DNA of 64,000 bases. Source: Microbacterium oxydans (GTDB lineage Bacteria > Actinomycetota > Actinomycetes > Actinomycetales > Microbacteriaceae). How positions within the stretch are numbered: position 1 is the first letter of the stretch; every line of letters starts with the position of its first letter. Where the stretch lies: the NCBI RefSeq assembly GCF_000956525.1, contig NZ_JYIW01000024.1, forward strand, positions 62,001 to 126,000, in the 5' to 3' direction. This document shows positions 15,925-24,042 of the stretch, piece after piece. Made by a program: the position numbers and the translations under genes. Below the pieces are notes generated by a model that saw nothing but the letters and a program-made list of their open reading frames with translations, was not told the DNA's origin and did no database searches.

Positions 15925-16392
15925 ATGAAACTCGCAGAGGCACTCACCGCCCGAGCCGATCTGCAGCGTCGCATCGAGCAGCTGCGTGCTCGCATCACCG
16001 CCAACGCCCGCTACCAGGAAGGCGAGGAGCCCGCGGAGGATGCCGCCGCCCTGCTCGTCGAAGCGGATGCCGACCTGGCGCAGCTGCGCGACCTGATCCG
16101 GAGGATCAACGCCACGAATTCACGGCTCGACCTCGGATCGGACGGCACGATGACCGATGCGCTCGCCGCGCGCGACGTGCTGCGCCTGCAGCACTCCCTG
16201 CTGGCGGATGCCGCGGCGGCGGCCTCCGGAGCGAACGACGGCTTCCAGCGCCAGATGCGATCGGAGCTGCGCAAGATCTCCGCGCTGCCGGTGGCGGCGC
16301 TGCGCGCCAGGGCCGATGAGGTCGCGCAGGAGCTGCGTGAACTCGACAACCGGATCCAGCAGGCGAACTGGCTCCACGACCTGCAGGGCTGA
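15925..16392 (+). CDS. DIP1984-family protein
   Basis: 155 residues, almost entirely helical: MKLAEALTARADLQRRIEQL at the start and LRELDNRIQQANWLHDL at the end, the hallmark of the DIP1984 family first named in Corynebacterium diphtheriae. Septicolysin-like annotation is sometimes given, but function is not established. CAGGAT sits 6 bases before the ATG, a leaderless-type -10 with a non-consensus first base. Confidence 0.85.
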   Translation: MKLAEALTARADLQRRIEQLRARITANARYQEGEEPAEDAAALLVEADADLAQLRDLIRRINATNSRLDLGSDGTMTDALAARDVLRLQHSLLADAAAAASGANDGFQRQMRSELRKISALPVAALRARADEVAQELRELDNRIQQANWLHDLQG

Positions 16393-16595
16393 CGGAGGGG
16401 AAGAGCGGAAGTCGGTAGTCACGACGAAGCGGGCACACCCCCAGCCGGAGGGGCAATTCCGGCTCCTGTCGGGCGGAGGGCAGCCCAGATCTCGCATCGC
16501 GCAGCCCAGCACGCCGCACAGGTGAACGCGCACAGCGCACCATGTATCACCACGTGTCGATCGTCATGACGAGGGTGGGTCAGGGGACCTTCCGC

Positions 16596-16625
16596 TTACG
16601 GAGCAGCTGGATGCGGGCATAGGAT
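16596..16625 (+). promoter_or_regulatory. Candidate promoter of the DHA2 exporter leader
   Basis: TTACGG (16596-16601), 18-base spacer, TAGGAT (16620-16625). Transcription would begin near 16632, giving a leader of about 100 bases that holds the hairpins described next. The remaining upstream part of this 338-base intergenic stretch (16393-16595) shows only a short GCC-rich inverted repeat (CCGGAG/CTCCGG region near 16445-16465), possibly the DIP1984 terminator. Confidence 0.45.
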
Positions 16626-16635
16626 GGATGTCTGC

Positions 16636-16728
16636 TCGGTCACGTCGACCGAGGTGGTCAGGCGCCATCGGCGTGCTGGTCCGAGGCTCGAAACCTCCGG
16701 CATCCGTCACCAGACACCGGAGGTTTTT
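16636..16728 (+). promoter_or_regulatory. Structured leader: attenuator / SD-sequestering hairpin
   Basis: Four stems in order: TCGGTC/GACCGA (16636-16652); CGCC/GGCG around 16663-16673; GAGG/CCTC (16683-16686 with 16694-16697); and ACCTCCGG/CCGGAGGT (16693-16700 with 16717-16724), followed by five T. The last two share CCTC and are mutually exclusive. The 3' arm GGAGG is also the only Shine-Dalgarno for the ATG at 16731, 7 bases away. The final stem can therefore act as an intrinsic terminator, as an SD lock, or both, with the third stem as the antagonist. The trigger is unknown. Confidence 0.6.
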
Positions 16729-16730
16729 CC

Positions 16731-18176
16731 ATGTCTTCTTCCCTGCGCTCCAGCCCCCAGACCCGATGGTGGGGGCTCATCGTCCTCTCGTTGACGCAAC
16801 TCGTCGTCGTGCTCGACGGCACCATCGTCAACATCGCACTGCCACGGGCCCAAGCGGCGCTCGACCTCACCGACGGGCAGCGTCAGTGGGTCGTCACCGC
16901 GTATGCACTCGCGTTCGGCGCGCTGCTGCTGCTCGGCGGGCGGATCGCCGACTACGTCGGCCGCAAGCGCATCTTCATGGTGGGCATGCTCGGCTTCGGC
17001 GCGGCGTCTCTCTACGGCGGTCTCGCACAGCAGGGCTGGGAGCTGATCCTCGCCCGCGGTCTGCAGGGCGCATTCGCAGCACTGCTGGCGCCGGCGGCGC
17101 TCGCACTGCTGACCATGACCTTCCCCTCCGGCCGTGAGCGCAACACGGCGTTCGCGGTCTTCGGCACCGTCGCCGGCACGGGTGCCGCTGTGGGGATGCT
17201 GCTGGGCGGCATCCTCACCGAATTCACCGACTGGCGCTGGTGCCTGCTCGTGAACCTCTTCTTCGTCGTGATCGGCGTCGTCGGCGGCGCGATCGTGCTC
17301 ACCGAGAGCAAGGCCGAGGGCGACAACCGCTACGACGTGTGGGGTGCGATCACGGTGACCCTCGGCCTCGGTGTGCTCGTCTACGGCTTCACGCTCGCCG
17401 AGAACGGATGGGCGAATCCGCTGACCATCGCGTTCCTGGTGGTCGGTGCCGCGCTGCTCGGCCTCTTCGTCTGGGTCGAGAGCCGGGTCTCCCAGCCGCT
17501 GCTGCCGCTTCGGGTGGTCGCGGACCGGGTGCGCGGCGGCGTGTTCCTGATCCAGGGCGTCGCGGGCGCGATCATGATCGGCGCCACCGTCTACCTGACC
17601 TTCCACCTGCAGTTCGTGCTCGGGATGGGCGCATTCCAGGCCGGGCTTGCGAGCCTGCCGCTGCCGATCGCGACGATGGTGATTGCTCCGATCGCGACCA
17701 AGCTGCTTCCGGTGATCGGGCCGCGGCCGATGCTGATCGTCGGACCGCTGATCGCCTCTGTCGGGCTGTTCACGCTCTCCGGCATCACGCCGGACGGCGC
17801 CTACTTCGTGCAGATCGCACCTGCGCTGGCGCTGCTGGGCATCGGCATGGGCTTCGTCTTCATCCCGCTGCAGAACCTCGCGCTGTCCGGTGTCGCCCCG
17901 CACGACGCGGGTGTGGCGTCGGCGGTCGCGAACTCCGCGATGCAGATCGGCGGCTCGATCGGACTCTCGGTGTTCACCGCCGTCTACGCGGCCTCCGTCG
18001 GCGGGCACTCGCAGGCCGATGTCTCACCGCAGGGGCTGACGGATGCCTACGGGTGGACGTTCATCGCGGCGTCGATCCTGATGGTGGCCGCCTCCGTCAT
18101 CGCCGCGCTGATGGTGCGGGGGACGAAGGACGAGCTCCTTCCGACGCAGGGCGAAGCGGCACTGGCTGCGCACTGA
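16731..18176 (+). CDS. DHA2-family (EmrB/QacA-type) MFS drug exporter
   Basis: 481 residues, about fourteen membrane spans. Diagnostic segments: LVVVLDGTIVNIALP in span 1 (motif D1, with the membrane Asp), GGRIADYVGRKR (motif A), and ARGLQGAFAALLAPAAL (motif C region). Proton-driven export of hydrophobic cationic drugs is the usual role. Expression appears conditional, given the SD-sequestering leader directly upstream. No adjacent TetR or MarR regulator, which fits RNA-level control. Confidence 0.92.
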   Translation: MSSSLRSSPQTRWWGLIVLSLTQLVVVLDGTIVNIALPRAQAALDLTDGQRQWVVTAYALAFGALLLLGGRIADYVGRKRIFMVGMLGFGAASLYGGLAQQGWELILARGLQGAFAALLAPAALALLTMTFPSGRERNTAFAVFGTVAGTGAAVGMLLGGILTEFTDWRWCLLVNLFFVVIGVVGGAIVLTESKAEGDNRYDVWGAITVTLGLGVLVYGFTLAENGWANPLTIAFLVVGAALLGLFVWVESRVSQPLLPLRVVADRVRGGVFLIQGVAGAIMIGATVYLTFHLQFVLGMGAFQAGLASLPLPIATMVIAPIATKLLPVIGPRPMLIVGPLIASVGLFTLSGITPDGAYFVQIAPALALLGIGMGFVFIPLQNLALSGVAPHDAGVASAVANSAMQIGGSIGLSVFTAVYAASVGGHSQADVSPQGLTDAYGWTFIAASILMVAASVIAALMVRGTKDELLPTQGEAALAAH

Positions 18177-18214
18177 TCGCGGCACGCCTCGGCCCGAATG
18201 TCGGTGGTGGTTCG

Positions 18215-18220
18215 TACCGT
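18215..18220 (+). promoter_or_regulatory. Leaderless -10 (TACCGT) of sbcD
   Basis: TACCGT lies 6 bases before ATG 18227. Confidence 0.5.
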
Positions 18221-18226
18221 GTGAGT

Positions 18227-19396
18227 ATGCGAATCCTGCACACCTCCGATTGGCACATCGGCCGCACCTTCCATGGTTCATCGACCATGGAAGCGCTGGC
18301 CGGTGTGCTCGAGGCGCTCACCGAGCAGGTTCGCGAGCACGCGGTCGACGTCGTGATCGTCGCGGGTGATGTGTTCGATTCGGCCACGCCGTCCGCCGCG
18401 GCCTACACGCTGCTCGGCGACGCGCTCGTCGCGCTGCACGGCACGGGTGCCACGGTGATCGTCACGAGCGGCAATCACGATTCGGCTGCGCGGCTCGGAT
18501 TCCAGGCCAGGCTCCTGCGTGACGGCATCCACGTGCTCACCGATCCGCTCGCGATCGGCACTCCGGTGACGGTCGACGATGCCGACGGACCGGTGCACTT
18601 CTTCGGTATCCCGTACCTCGAGCCGGCGATCGTGCGTCAGTATTGGCCTGAGGGCGACTCCGACGGGCGGCAGCTGCGTACGCAGGCGCAGACCATGGCG
18701 CACGCGATGCAGCTCGTCCGGTCTGGGATCGAGGCGCACCCTGGTCGTTCGGTCGCGATCGCGCACTGCTTCGCGGCGGGTGTCGATGCCACCGCCGGAC
18801 TCGAGCGAGAGGTCCGCCAGGGCGGTCTCGACGTCGTGCCGCTCAGCGTGTTCGACGGACCCGATTACGTGGCGCTCGGGCACATCCACGGGCGGCAGCA
18901 GCTCAGCGAGCGCGTCCGATACGCCGGCGCCCCGTTACATTACAGCTTCGGCGAGCAGCACAAGCCGCGCGGATCATGGCTCATCGACCTCGACGCCGCC
19001 GGCTTCGCGTCCGCCGAATGGCTCGAGCTGCCGGTGCCGCGGCGGCTCGTGACGCTCACCGGCACGCTCGACGAGATCCTCTCCACCGACACCGTCGCGG
19101 CACATGCCGACGACTGGGTCTGCGCGATCTACACCGACGCGCAGCCCCAGACCGAGCCGATGCGCCGACTCCGCGAGAGCTACCCGTACTGCGCCATGGT
19201 GCAGCATCAGCCGGTGGTGACCGCCGAGAAGGACGAACGCTCGTATTCACAGCGACTGCGAACCGCGGTGACCGATGCCGATCGGGTCGAGGCATTCCTC
19301 GAGCATGTCAGGGCAGGACACGGAGCGAGCGAGGCCGAGCGAGCATTGATCGGCGAGGTGCTCGACGAGCGCGTGCGCGCAGACGCACTCGTCTGA
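18227..19396 (+). CDS. sbcD: Exonuclease subunit SbcD (Mre11 homologue)
   Basis: 389 residues. Calcineurin-type phosphoesterase with the metal-binding series HTSDWHIG (Asp8, His10), AGDVFDSA, SGNHDS and the later ALGHIHG. Partner nuclease of the SbcC ATPase; together they cut hairpins and process blocked double-strand ends. Start at ATG 18227 is set by the MRILHTSDWHIG consensus N-terminus and the leaderless -10; the same frame is open far upstream inside the exporter gene but this is antisense-type shadow. Overlaps sbcC by one base (TGATG). Confidence 0.96.
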   Translation: MRILHTSDWHIGRTFHGSSTMEALAGVLEALTEQVREHAVDVVIVAGDVFDSATPSAAAYTLLGDALVALHGTGATVIVTSGNHDSAARLGFQARLLRDGIHVLTDPLAIGTPVTVDDADGPVHFFGIPYLEPAIVRQYWPEGDSDGRQLRTQAQTMAHAMQLVRSGIEAHPGRSVAIAHCFAAGVDATAGLEREVRQGGLDVVPLSVFDGPDYVALGHIHGRQQLSERVRYAGAPLHYSFGEQHKPRGSWLIDLDAAGFASAEWLELPVPRRLVTLTGTLDEILSTDTVAAHADDWVCAIYTDAQPQTEPMRRLRESYPYCAMVQHQPVVTAEKDERSYSQRLRTAVTDADRVEAFLEHVRAGHGASEAERALIGEVLDERVRADALV

Positions 19397-22300
19397 TGCG
19401 ACTCCACCGCCTGGAGGTCGAGGGCTTCGGGCCCTTCCGGTCGCGCCAGATCGTCGATTTCGATTCGTTCGCAGACGACGGGATCTTCCTGATCGCAGGG
19501 CGGACCGGTGCTGGGAAGTCGAGCATCCTCGATGCGGTGTGCTTCGGGCTCTACGGCGGTGTGCCCCGCTACGACGGCGGCGAGAAGCGGCTCCGCAGCG
19601 ACCATTCCGACCCGGATGACGTGTCCGAGGTCGTGGTCGAGTTCAGCACGCCGACGGGCCGCTTCCGCGTGACGCGATCGCCGGAGTATCTGCGCCCGGC
19701 CAAGCGCGGCGGAGGGCTGACCAAGCAGGCTGCCGGAGTCAGCCTCGACGAGTGGACGGATGCCGGTTGGATCGGTCGCTCGGCGCGCGCCGTCGACGTC
19801 GCCAACGACCTGGACGAGATCCTGCAGCTCAGCAGGGAGCAGTTCCTGCAGGTGATCCTGCTCGCACAGAACCGGTTCTCCGAGTTCCTGCTGGCGAACA
19901 GCAAAGACCGCCAGACACTGCTGCGTCGACTGTTCGGCACGCAACGGTTCGAAGACGTGCAGGCACGTTTCGATGAGCGCCGTCGGGCGGCCGAACAGTC
20001 GCTCGGGGCCAGGACGGCTGCCGTCACGGCGCGACTCGACGAGGCCGAGCGCCTGGTCAGCAGCGCGGACCTTGCTGGCGATGCCGCCGAGTCGACCGAG
20101 GGCGAGCAGACGCCAGACGCCGCGGCACCCGTTCGCACGCTGACGACCGAGGAACGTCTCGACGCGCTCCGTCGGGCCCAGGCTCGAGCGGGCTATCGCG
20201 CAGAACGCCGCGCGTCTGAGCGCGACGAGGCCGAGAAGCACTCGGCCTCGGCAGACGCAGCCCTCGCGGCAGCGCGCGAGGCGCGCCGCGACCAGGTGGA
20301 GCGCGACCGTGCCCGCGCTTCGCTGGAGCTGCTCGATGCCGGTGAGGCGCAGATCTCAGAGGCTCGCGACGAACTGGCGAATGCGCGCTCGGCCGAGATC
20401 CTCCGCGCGCCGATCCAGGCCGCCACGCGAGCCGCAGCAGCGCGTGCCGACGCGGCTGAGGCGGAGCGAAGCGCTCGATCCACCTGGGAGCTGTTCGGCA
20501 TCACGACCGACGATCTCGATACCTGGGTCGCACAGCGCACTGCCGAGATCGGCGCGTGGCAACGCGCGCGCATTCTCGAGGACGAGGTGCCGACCCTCCG
20601 CGCCGAGCTGCAGCGCGCCGAGGCCGACATCGTCGCGATCAGCGCTCGCATGGATGCCGCCGAGGTCGAACGCGCGGCGGCACCGACCACGCTCGCGGCA
20701 CTCACCGTCGAACGTGATGAGGCGAGACGGGCTGCCGACCGCGCGCCGGATCTGCTCGCCGCGACGACCGCCGCCGAGGCTCGCCGTGCGGCGAGCCAGG
20801 AGGCAGCGCGGCTCGACGACGCGCAGCGGGTCGCAGAACATGCGCTCGCCGAGGCCACCGCAGCGCACGCCGACGCGCAGAGCGCCCTCGCACGGCTCCG
20901 CGCGCGACGACTCGACGGATTCGCCGGAGAGCTGGCTGCCGGGCTCTCCGATGGCGACGCCTGCCCGGTGTGCGGCTCGCAGGAGCATCCGTCGCCGGCA
21001 CCGCACACCGACCCGGTGTCGGCCGCTGACATCGAAGACGCCGAGCGGCTCCGCGACGAAGCAGCGCAGCGTGAGCGCGATGCTGCGGCAACGACCTCGG
21101 CGCTGCGGGCAGAGCTCGCCGCGGCGACCGCGCGTGCGGACGGACGCACCGCCGAGCAGGCGGAAGCCGAGCGCGACGCTGCCACAGCGGCGCATGCTGA
21201 GAGCATCGCCGCAGCGGAACAACAGCGGGTTCTCGATTCGAGGCTGCAGGAGCTCGCAGCGCGAACCCAACAGCTCGAAGCCTCGTATGCCGCGGACTCC
21301 GCCGAGCTCGCCTCGGCCCGTGAGACGCGCGCGCTGCTGGTCCAGCGCAGCACCGAGTCGGAAGCGGCGATCGCGGATGCGCGGGGCGACGCGCCCAGCG
21401 TCGCTGAGCGCATCGAGGCATCGACGGCGCAGGTGGCCACCGCGCGCTCCCTCGCTGACACGATCGCCGAGCTCGCACGCCGTGAAGCCGCAGCACGCGA
21501 CGCCGCGGACGAGCAGCAGGACGCACTGGCGGCATCCGCGTTCGCCGACGCCCCGGCGGCCGAGGCTGCGCTTCGTTCCGGGACCGCCCAGGCAGCACTC
21601 GATGCACGCATCACCGAGCACGCTGTGCGCCGCGAGAAGGAGCGCGCGATCCTGCTCGAGCTGGAACTGCGCATGCTCCCCGACGAACTCATCGACCTCG
21701 CGCCGGTCGAGCTCGCCGCCGCCACCGCTCGTTCGGCATGGACGAGCGCGGTCGACGAGGCCGCGCGCGCTGCGGGCACGGCAGAGCGACTCGACGGCCT
21801 GATCGAGTCAGCGGCATCCGAGCACGCTCGCACCGCAGACGAGGCCGCAGCGTTCGAGACGATCCGCGGCCTGGCAGACACGATCGCCGGTCGCGGGGCG
21901 AACACGCGCAAGATGACCCTCGAGACGTTCGTCCTCGCTGCCGAACTCGAGGAGATCGTCGAAGCCGCCAACCGCCGACTCGGCGACATGTCGACCGGTC
22001 GCTATCAGCTGCAGCACTCCGATGCCCTGGCCGCCCGTGGCGCGGCGTCAGGTCTCGGGATCGTCGTCTTCGACGCCTTCACCGGGCAGAGCAGGCCCGC
22101 GCAGTCGCTCTCCGGCGGGGAGACTTTCCTGAGCTCCCTCGCCCTCGCGCTCGGTCTGGCGGAGGTCGTCACGGCGCGAGCCGGCGGCATCAGGCTCGAC
22201 ACGCTCTTCATCGACGAGGGGTTCGGCTCACTCGACGGCGACACGCTCGACGTCGCGATGCGCACCCTCGACGAGCTGCGTCAGGGCGGCCGCACGGTCG

Positions 22301-22398
22301 GTGTGATCAGTCATGTCGAAGCGATGCAGGAGCAGATCCCAGCGCAGCTTCGAGTGCGCGCGACGCCGGAGGGACCCAGCATCATCGAGGCGCGCTGA
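19396..22398 (+). CDS. sbcC: Exonuclease subunit SbcC (Rad50 homologue)
   Basis: 1000 residues. SMC-like ATPase: Walker A AGRTGAGKSSILDAV near residue 35, two very Ala/Arg/Glu-rich coiled-coil arms, a zinc hook CPVCGSQEHP with Cys523 and Cys526 in the middle, signature SLSGGETFLSSLALALG and Walker B TLFIDEGFGSLD near the C-terminus. Tethers DNA ends and drives the SbcD nuclease. Translationally coupled to sbcD (stop and start share an A). Its coding strand has so strong a GC3 bias that long antisense frames exist; they are not genes. Confidence 0.96.
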   Translation: MRLHRLEVEGFGPFRSRQIVDFDSFADDGIFLIAGRTGAGKSSILDAVCFGLYGGVPRYDGGEKRLRSDHSDPDDVSEVVVEFSTPTGRFRVTRSPEYLRPAKRGGGLTKQAAGVSLDEWTDAGWIGRSARAVDVANDLDEILQLSREQFLQVILLAQNRFSEFLLANSKDRQTLLRRLFGTQRFEDVQARFDERRRAAEQSLGARTAAVTARLDEAERLVSSADLAGDAAESTEGEQTPDAAAPVRTLTTEERLDALRRAQARAGYRAERRASERDEAEKHSASADAALAAAREARRDQVERDRARASLELLDAGEAQISEARDELANARSAEILRAPIQAATRAAAARADAAEAERSARSTWELFGITTDDLDTWVAQRTAEIGAWQRARILEDEVPTLRAELQRAEADIVAISARMDAAEVERAAAPTTLAALTVERDEARRAADRAPDLLAATTAAEARRAASQEAARLDDAQRVAEHALAEATAAHADAQSALARLRARRLDGFAGELAAGLSDGDACPVCGSQEHPSPAPHTDPVSAADIEDAERLRDEAAQRERDAAATTSALRAELAAATARADGRTAEQAEAERDAATAAHAESIAAAEQQRVLDSRLQELAARTQQLEASYAADSAELASARETRALLVQRSTESEAAIADARGDAPSVAERIEASTAQVATARSLADTIAELARREAAARDAADEQQDALAASAFADAPAAEAALRSGTAQAALDARITEHAVRREKERAILLELELRMLPDELIDLAPVELAAATARSAWTSAVDEAARAAGTAERLDGLIESAASEHARTADEAAAFETIRGLADTIAGRGANTRKMTLETFVLAAELEEIVEAANRRLGDMSTGRYQLQHSDALAARGAASGLGIVVFDAFTGQSRPAQSLSGGETFLSSLALALGLAEVVTARAGGIRLDTLFIDEGFGSLDGDTLDVAMRTLDELRQGGRTVGVISHVEAMQEQIPAQLRVRATPEGPSIIEAR

Positions 22399-22419
22399 CG
22401 CGCAGCCGCCTCGCGTCGA

Positions 22420-22977
22420 TCAGACGCCGTACTCCCGGCGGATGGTGTCGCGCAGCTGCACGCTGCACCGGGCGATCGCGGCGCGGAAGTCGACGAGCGC
22501 GCCGTCCTCAGCCCGGTCGGAGATGGCTCGGAAGGCGCGGATCGGCACCCCGAACTTCTCGGCCACCCAGATGTAGGCGTAGGTCTCCATGTCGACCAGT
22601 CCGGCTCCGGAGGGGCGGATGACGGCCGTGATCCCTGCGTCACCGACGAAGCTGTCACCGGTGGCGATCAGCACGCCCTCGCGTCCGGTCGACACACGTG
22701 CCGGCAGCGAGACGTGCTGTCCGGCGACGCCGTCGAGGTCGAACACGTCATGCTGCAGCGCGCTTCCGATCTCGTGCACGACCGCATCGAGATTCGGGTC
22801 GATGCCGCCGGCCGTGCCGACGACCACGACCTCGGTGTACTCCTTGACATCGAGCGCACGGGTGAGGGCGTAGGTGGCCTGCATCTTGCCCTCGCCGGTG
22901 ACGAGCTGATCGAATCCCTCGAGCTCCTCCGGGAATGCTTCGAGTTCGGAGGCCATGGCTGCGACGAGAAGTTTCAC
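22420..22977 (-). CDS. MTA/SAH nucleosidase-like (PNP/UDP phosphorylase superfamily)
   Basis: 185 residues. MtnN-type fold: KLLVAAMASELEAF at the start, VVVVGTAGGIDPN, GDSFVGDAG, and the substrate-binding GLVDMETYAYIWVAEKFGVP with the family's MET motif. Hydrolyses 5'-methylthioadenosine, S-adenosylhomocysteine or a related N-glycoside. It is shorter than E. coli MtnN (about 230), so substrate range is uncertain. GTG start at 22977 has AGGATGGCGAG upstream. Convergent with sbcC and divergent from nadE. Confidence 0.8.
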   Translation of the reverse strand: MKLLVAAMASELEAFPEELEGFDQLVTGEGKMQATYALTRALDVKEYTEVVVVGTAGGIDPNLDAVVHEIGSALQHDVFDLDGVAGQHVSLPARVSTGREGVLIATGDSFVGDAGITAVIRPSGAGLVDMETYAYIWVAEKFGVPIRAFRAISDRAEDGALVDFRAAIARCSVQLRDTIRREYGV

Positions 22978-23089
22978 CTCGCCATCCTGCCAGGTCGATC
23001 GGGTCGCGCGAAGCCATGTGCGTGCGAGCAGTGTCATCCCGATGTAACACTGGGGGAGGATACTGACGTCGAGAAGACCGGAGGATCAC

Positions 23090-23908
23090 GTGTCCCTGCA
23101 GAAGCAGATCTCTGAAGCGCTCGGCGTCTCGGCCGAGATCGACCCAGCCGCCGAGGTGGAGCGCCGTGTGCAGTTCCTCGCCGATTACCTGCGCGCGACC
23201 GGTGCCAAGGGCTTCGTGCTCGGCATCTCGGGTGGACAGGATTCGACACTGGCCGGACGCCTCGCGCAGCTCGCGGTCGAACGCGTGCGTGCCGAGGGCG
23301 GTGCGGCGACATTCCTCGCCGTGCGCCTGCCGTATCGCGTGCAGCACGACGCGGACGACGCGAAGGCGGCGCTGGAGTTCATCGCCGCCGACGAGTCCGT
23401 CGAGGTGAACATCCAGAACGGCGTCGACGGTGTCGAGGAGGACATCGAGTTCGCCGTCACGAGCGATATCAGCGACTTCAACCGCGGCAACATCAAGGCG
23501 CGGGTCCGCATGGTGACGCAGTACGCACTGGCCGGTCACGGCGGCCAGCTCGTGATCGGCACCGATCACGCAGCCGAGGCGGTCACGGGCTTCTACACGA
23601 AGTTCGGCGACGGAGCGGCCGATGTGCTGCCCCTGTCAGGACTGAGCAAGCGTCAAGGGCGTTCGTTGCTCCAGGTGCTCGGAGCGCCCGATCGCCTCGC
23701 GTTCAAGGTGCCGACCGCAGACCTGCTCGACGGCCAGCCCGGCCGTGCGGACGAGGACGAGCTCGGTCTCACCTACGAGCAGATCGACGATTTCCTCGAA
23801 GGGCGAGAGGTCGACCCTGAGGTCGCCGGCCGCATCGAGGCCAAGTACCTCGCGACGCAGCACAAGCGCAACCTGCCGGTGACGCCGGACGACACCTGGT
23901 GGCGCTGA
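23090..23908 (+). CDS. nadE: NH3-dependent NAD+ synthetase
   Basis: 272 residues. Amidates nicotinate adenine dinucleotide using ATP and ammonia, the last step of NAD synthesis. PP-loop is [10 protein letters not shown] (about residues 43-52); [26 protein letters not shown] and [14 protein letters not shown] are typical, and the C-terminus ends VTPDDTWWR as in other members. There is no N-terminal glutaminase domain, so it belongs to the short, ammonia-using type. GTG start with GGAGGA 5-10 bases upstream. Confidence 0.96.
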   Translation: MSLQKQISEALGVSAEIDPAAEVERRVQFLADYLRATGAKGFVLGISGGQDSTLAGRLAQLAVERVRAEGGAATFLAVRLPYRVQHDADDAKAALEFIAADESVEVNIQNGVDGVEEDIEFAVTSDISDFNRGNIKARVRMVTQYALAGHGGQLVIGTDHAAEAVTGFYTKFGDGAADVLPLSGLSKRQGRSLLQVLGAPDRLAFKVPTADLLDGQPGRADEDELGLTYEQIDDFLEGREVDPEVAGRIEAKYLATQHKRNLPVTPDDTWWR

Positions 23909-24042
23909 CCGATCGGCGTGCCGGTACACGTCTCTGAGCCGCCCGGCTGACGCGCTCGGGGCGTATCTGCCGTGCGCGCGGGCTGGAGCCTGAGTGTCGG
24001 ATGCCGCGGCTAGGGTCGAAGCATCCGATCGATGGGAGCACA

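Noticed and set aside
16660..16730. Possible tRNA in the exporter leader (CTCGAAA resembles a T-loop)
   Set aside because: No acceptor stem, no D-arm and no anticodon arm; the stems fit a regulatory leader instead.
16628..16793. Leader peptide for the exporter attenuator
   Set aside because: Two frames start at 16624 and 16628 but both run past the exporter start and lack an SD, so I cannot name a stalling peptide.
20193..21989. 598-codon open frame antisense to sbcC
   Set aside because: A mirror of SbcC codons in a GC3-biased gene; serine/alanine/arginine-rich, no domain, no start signal.
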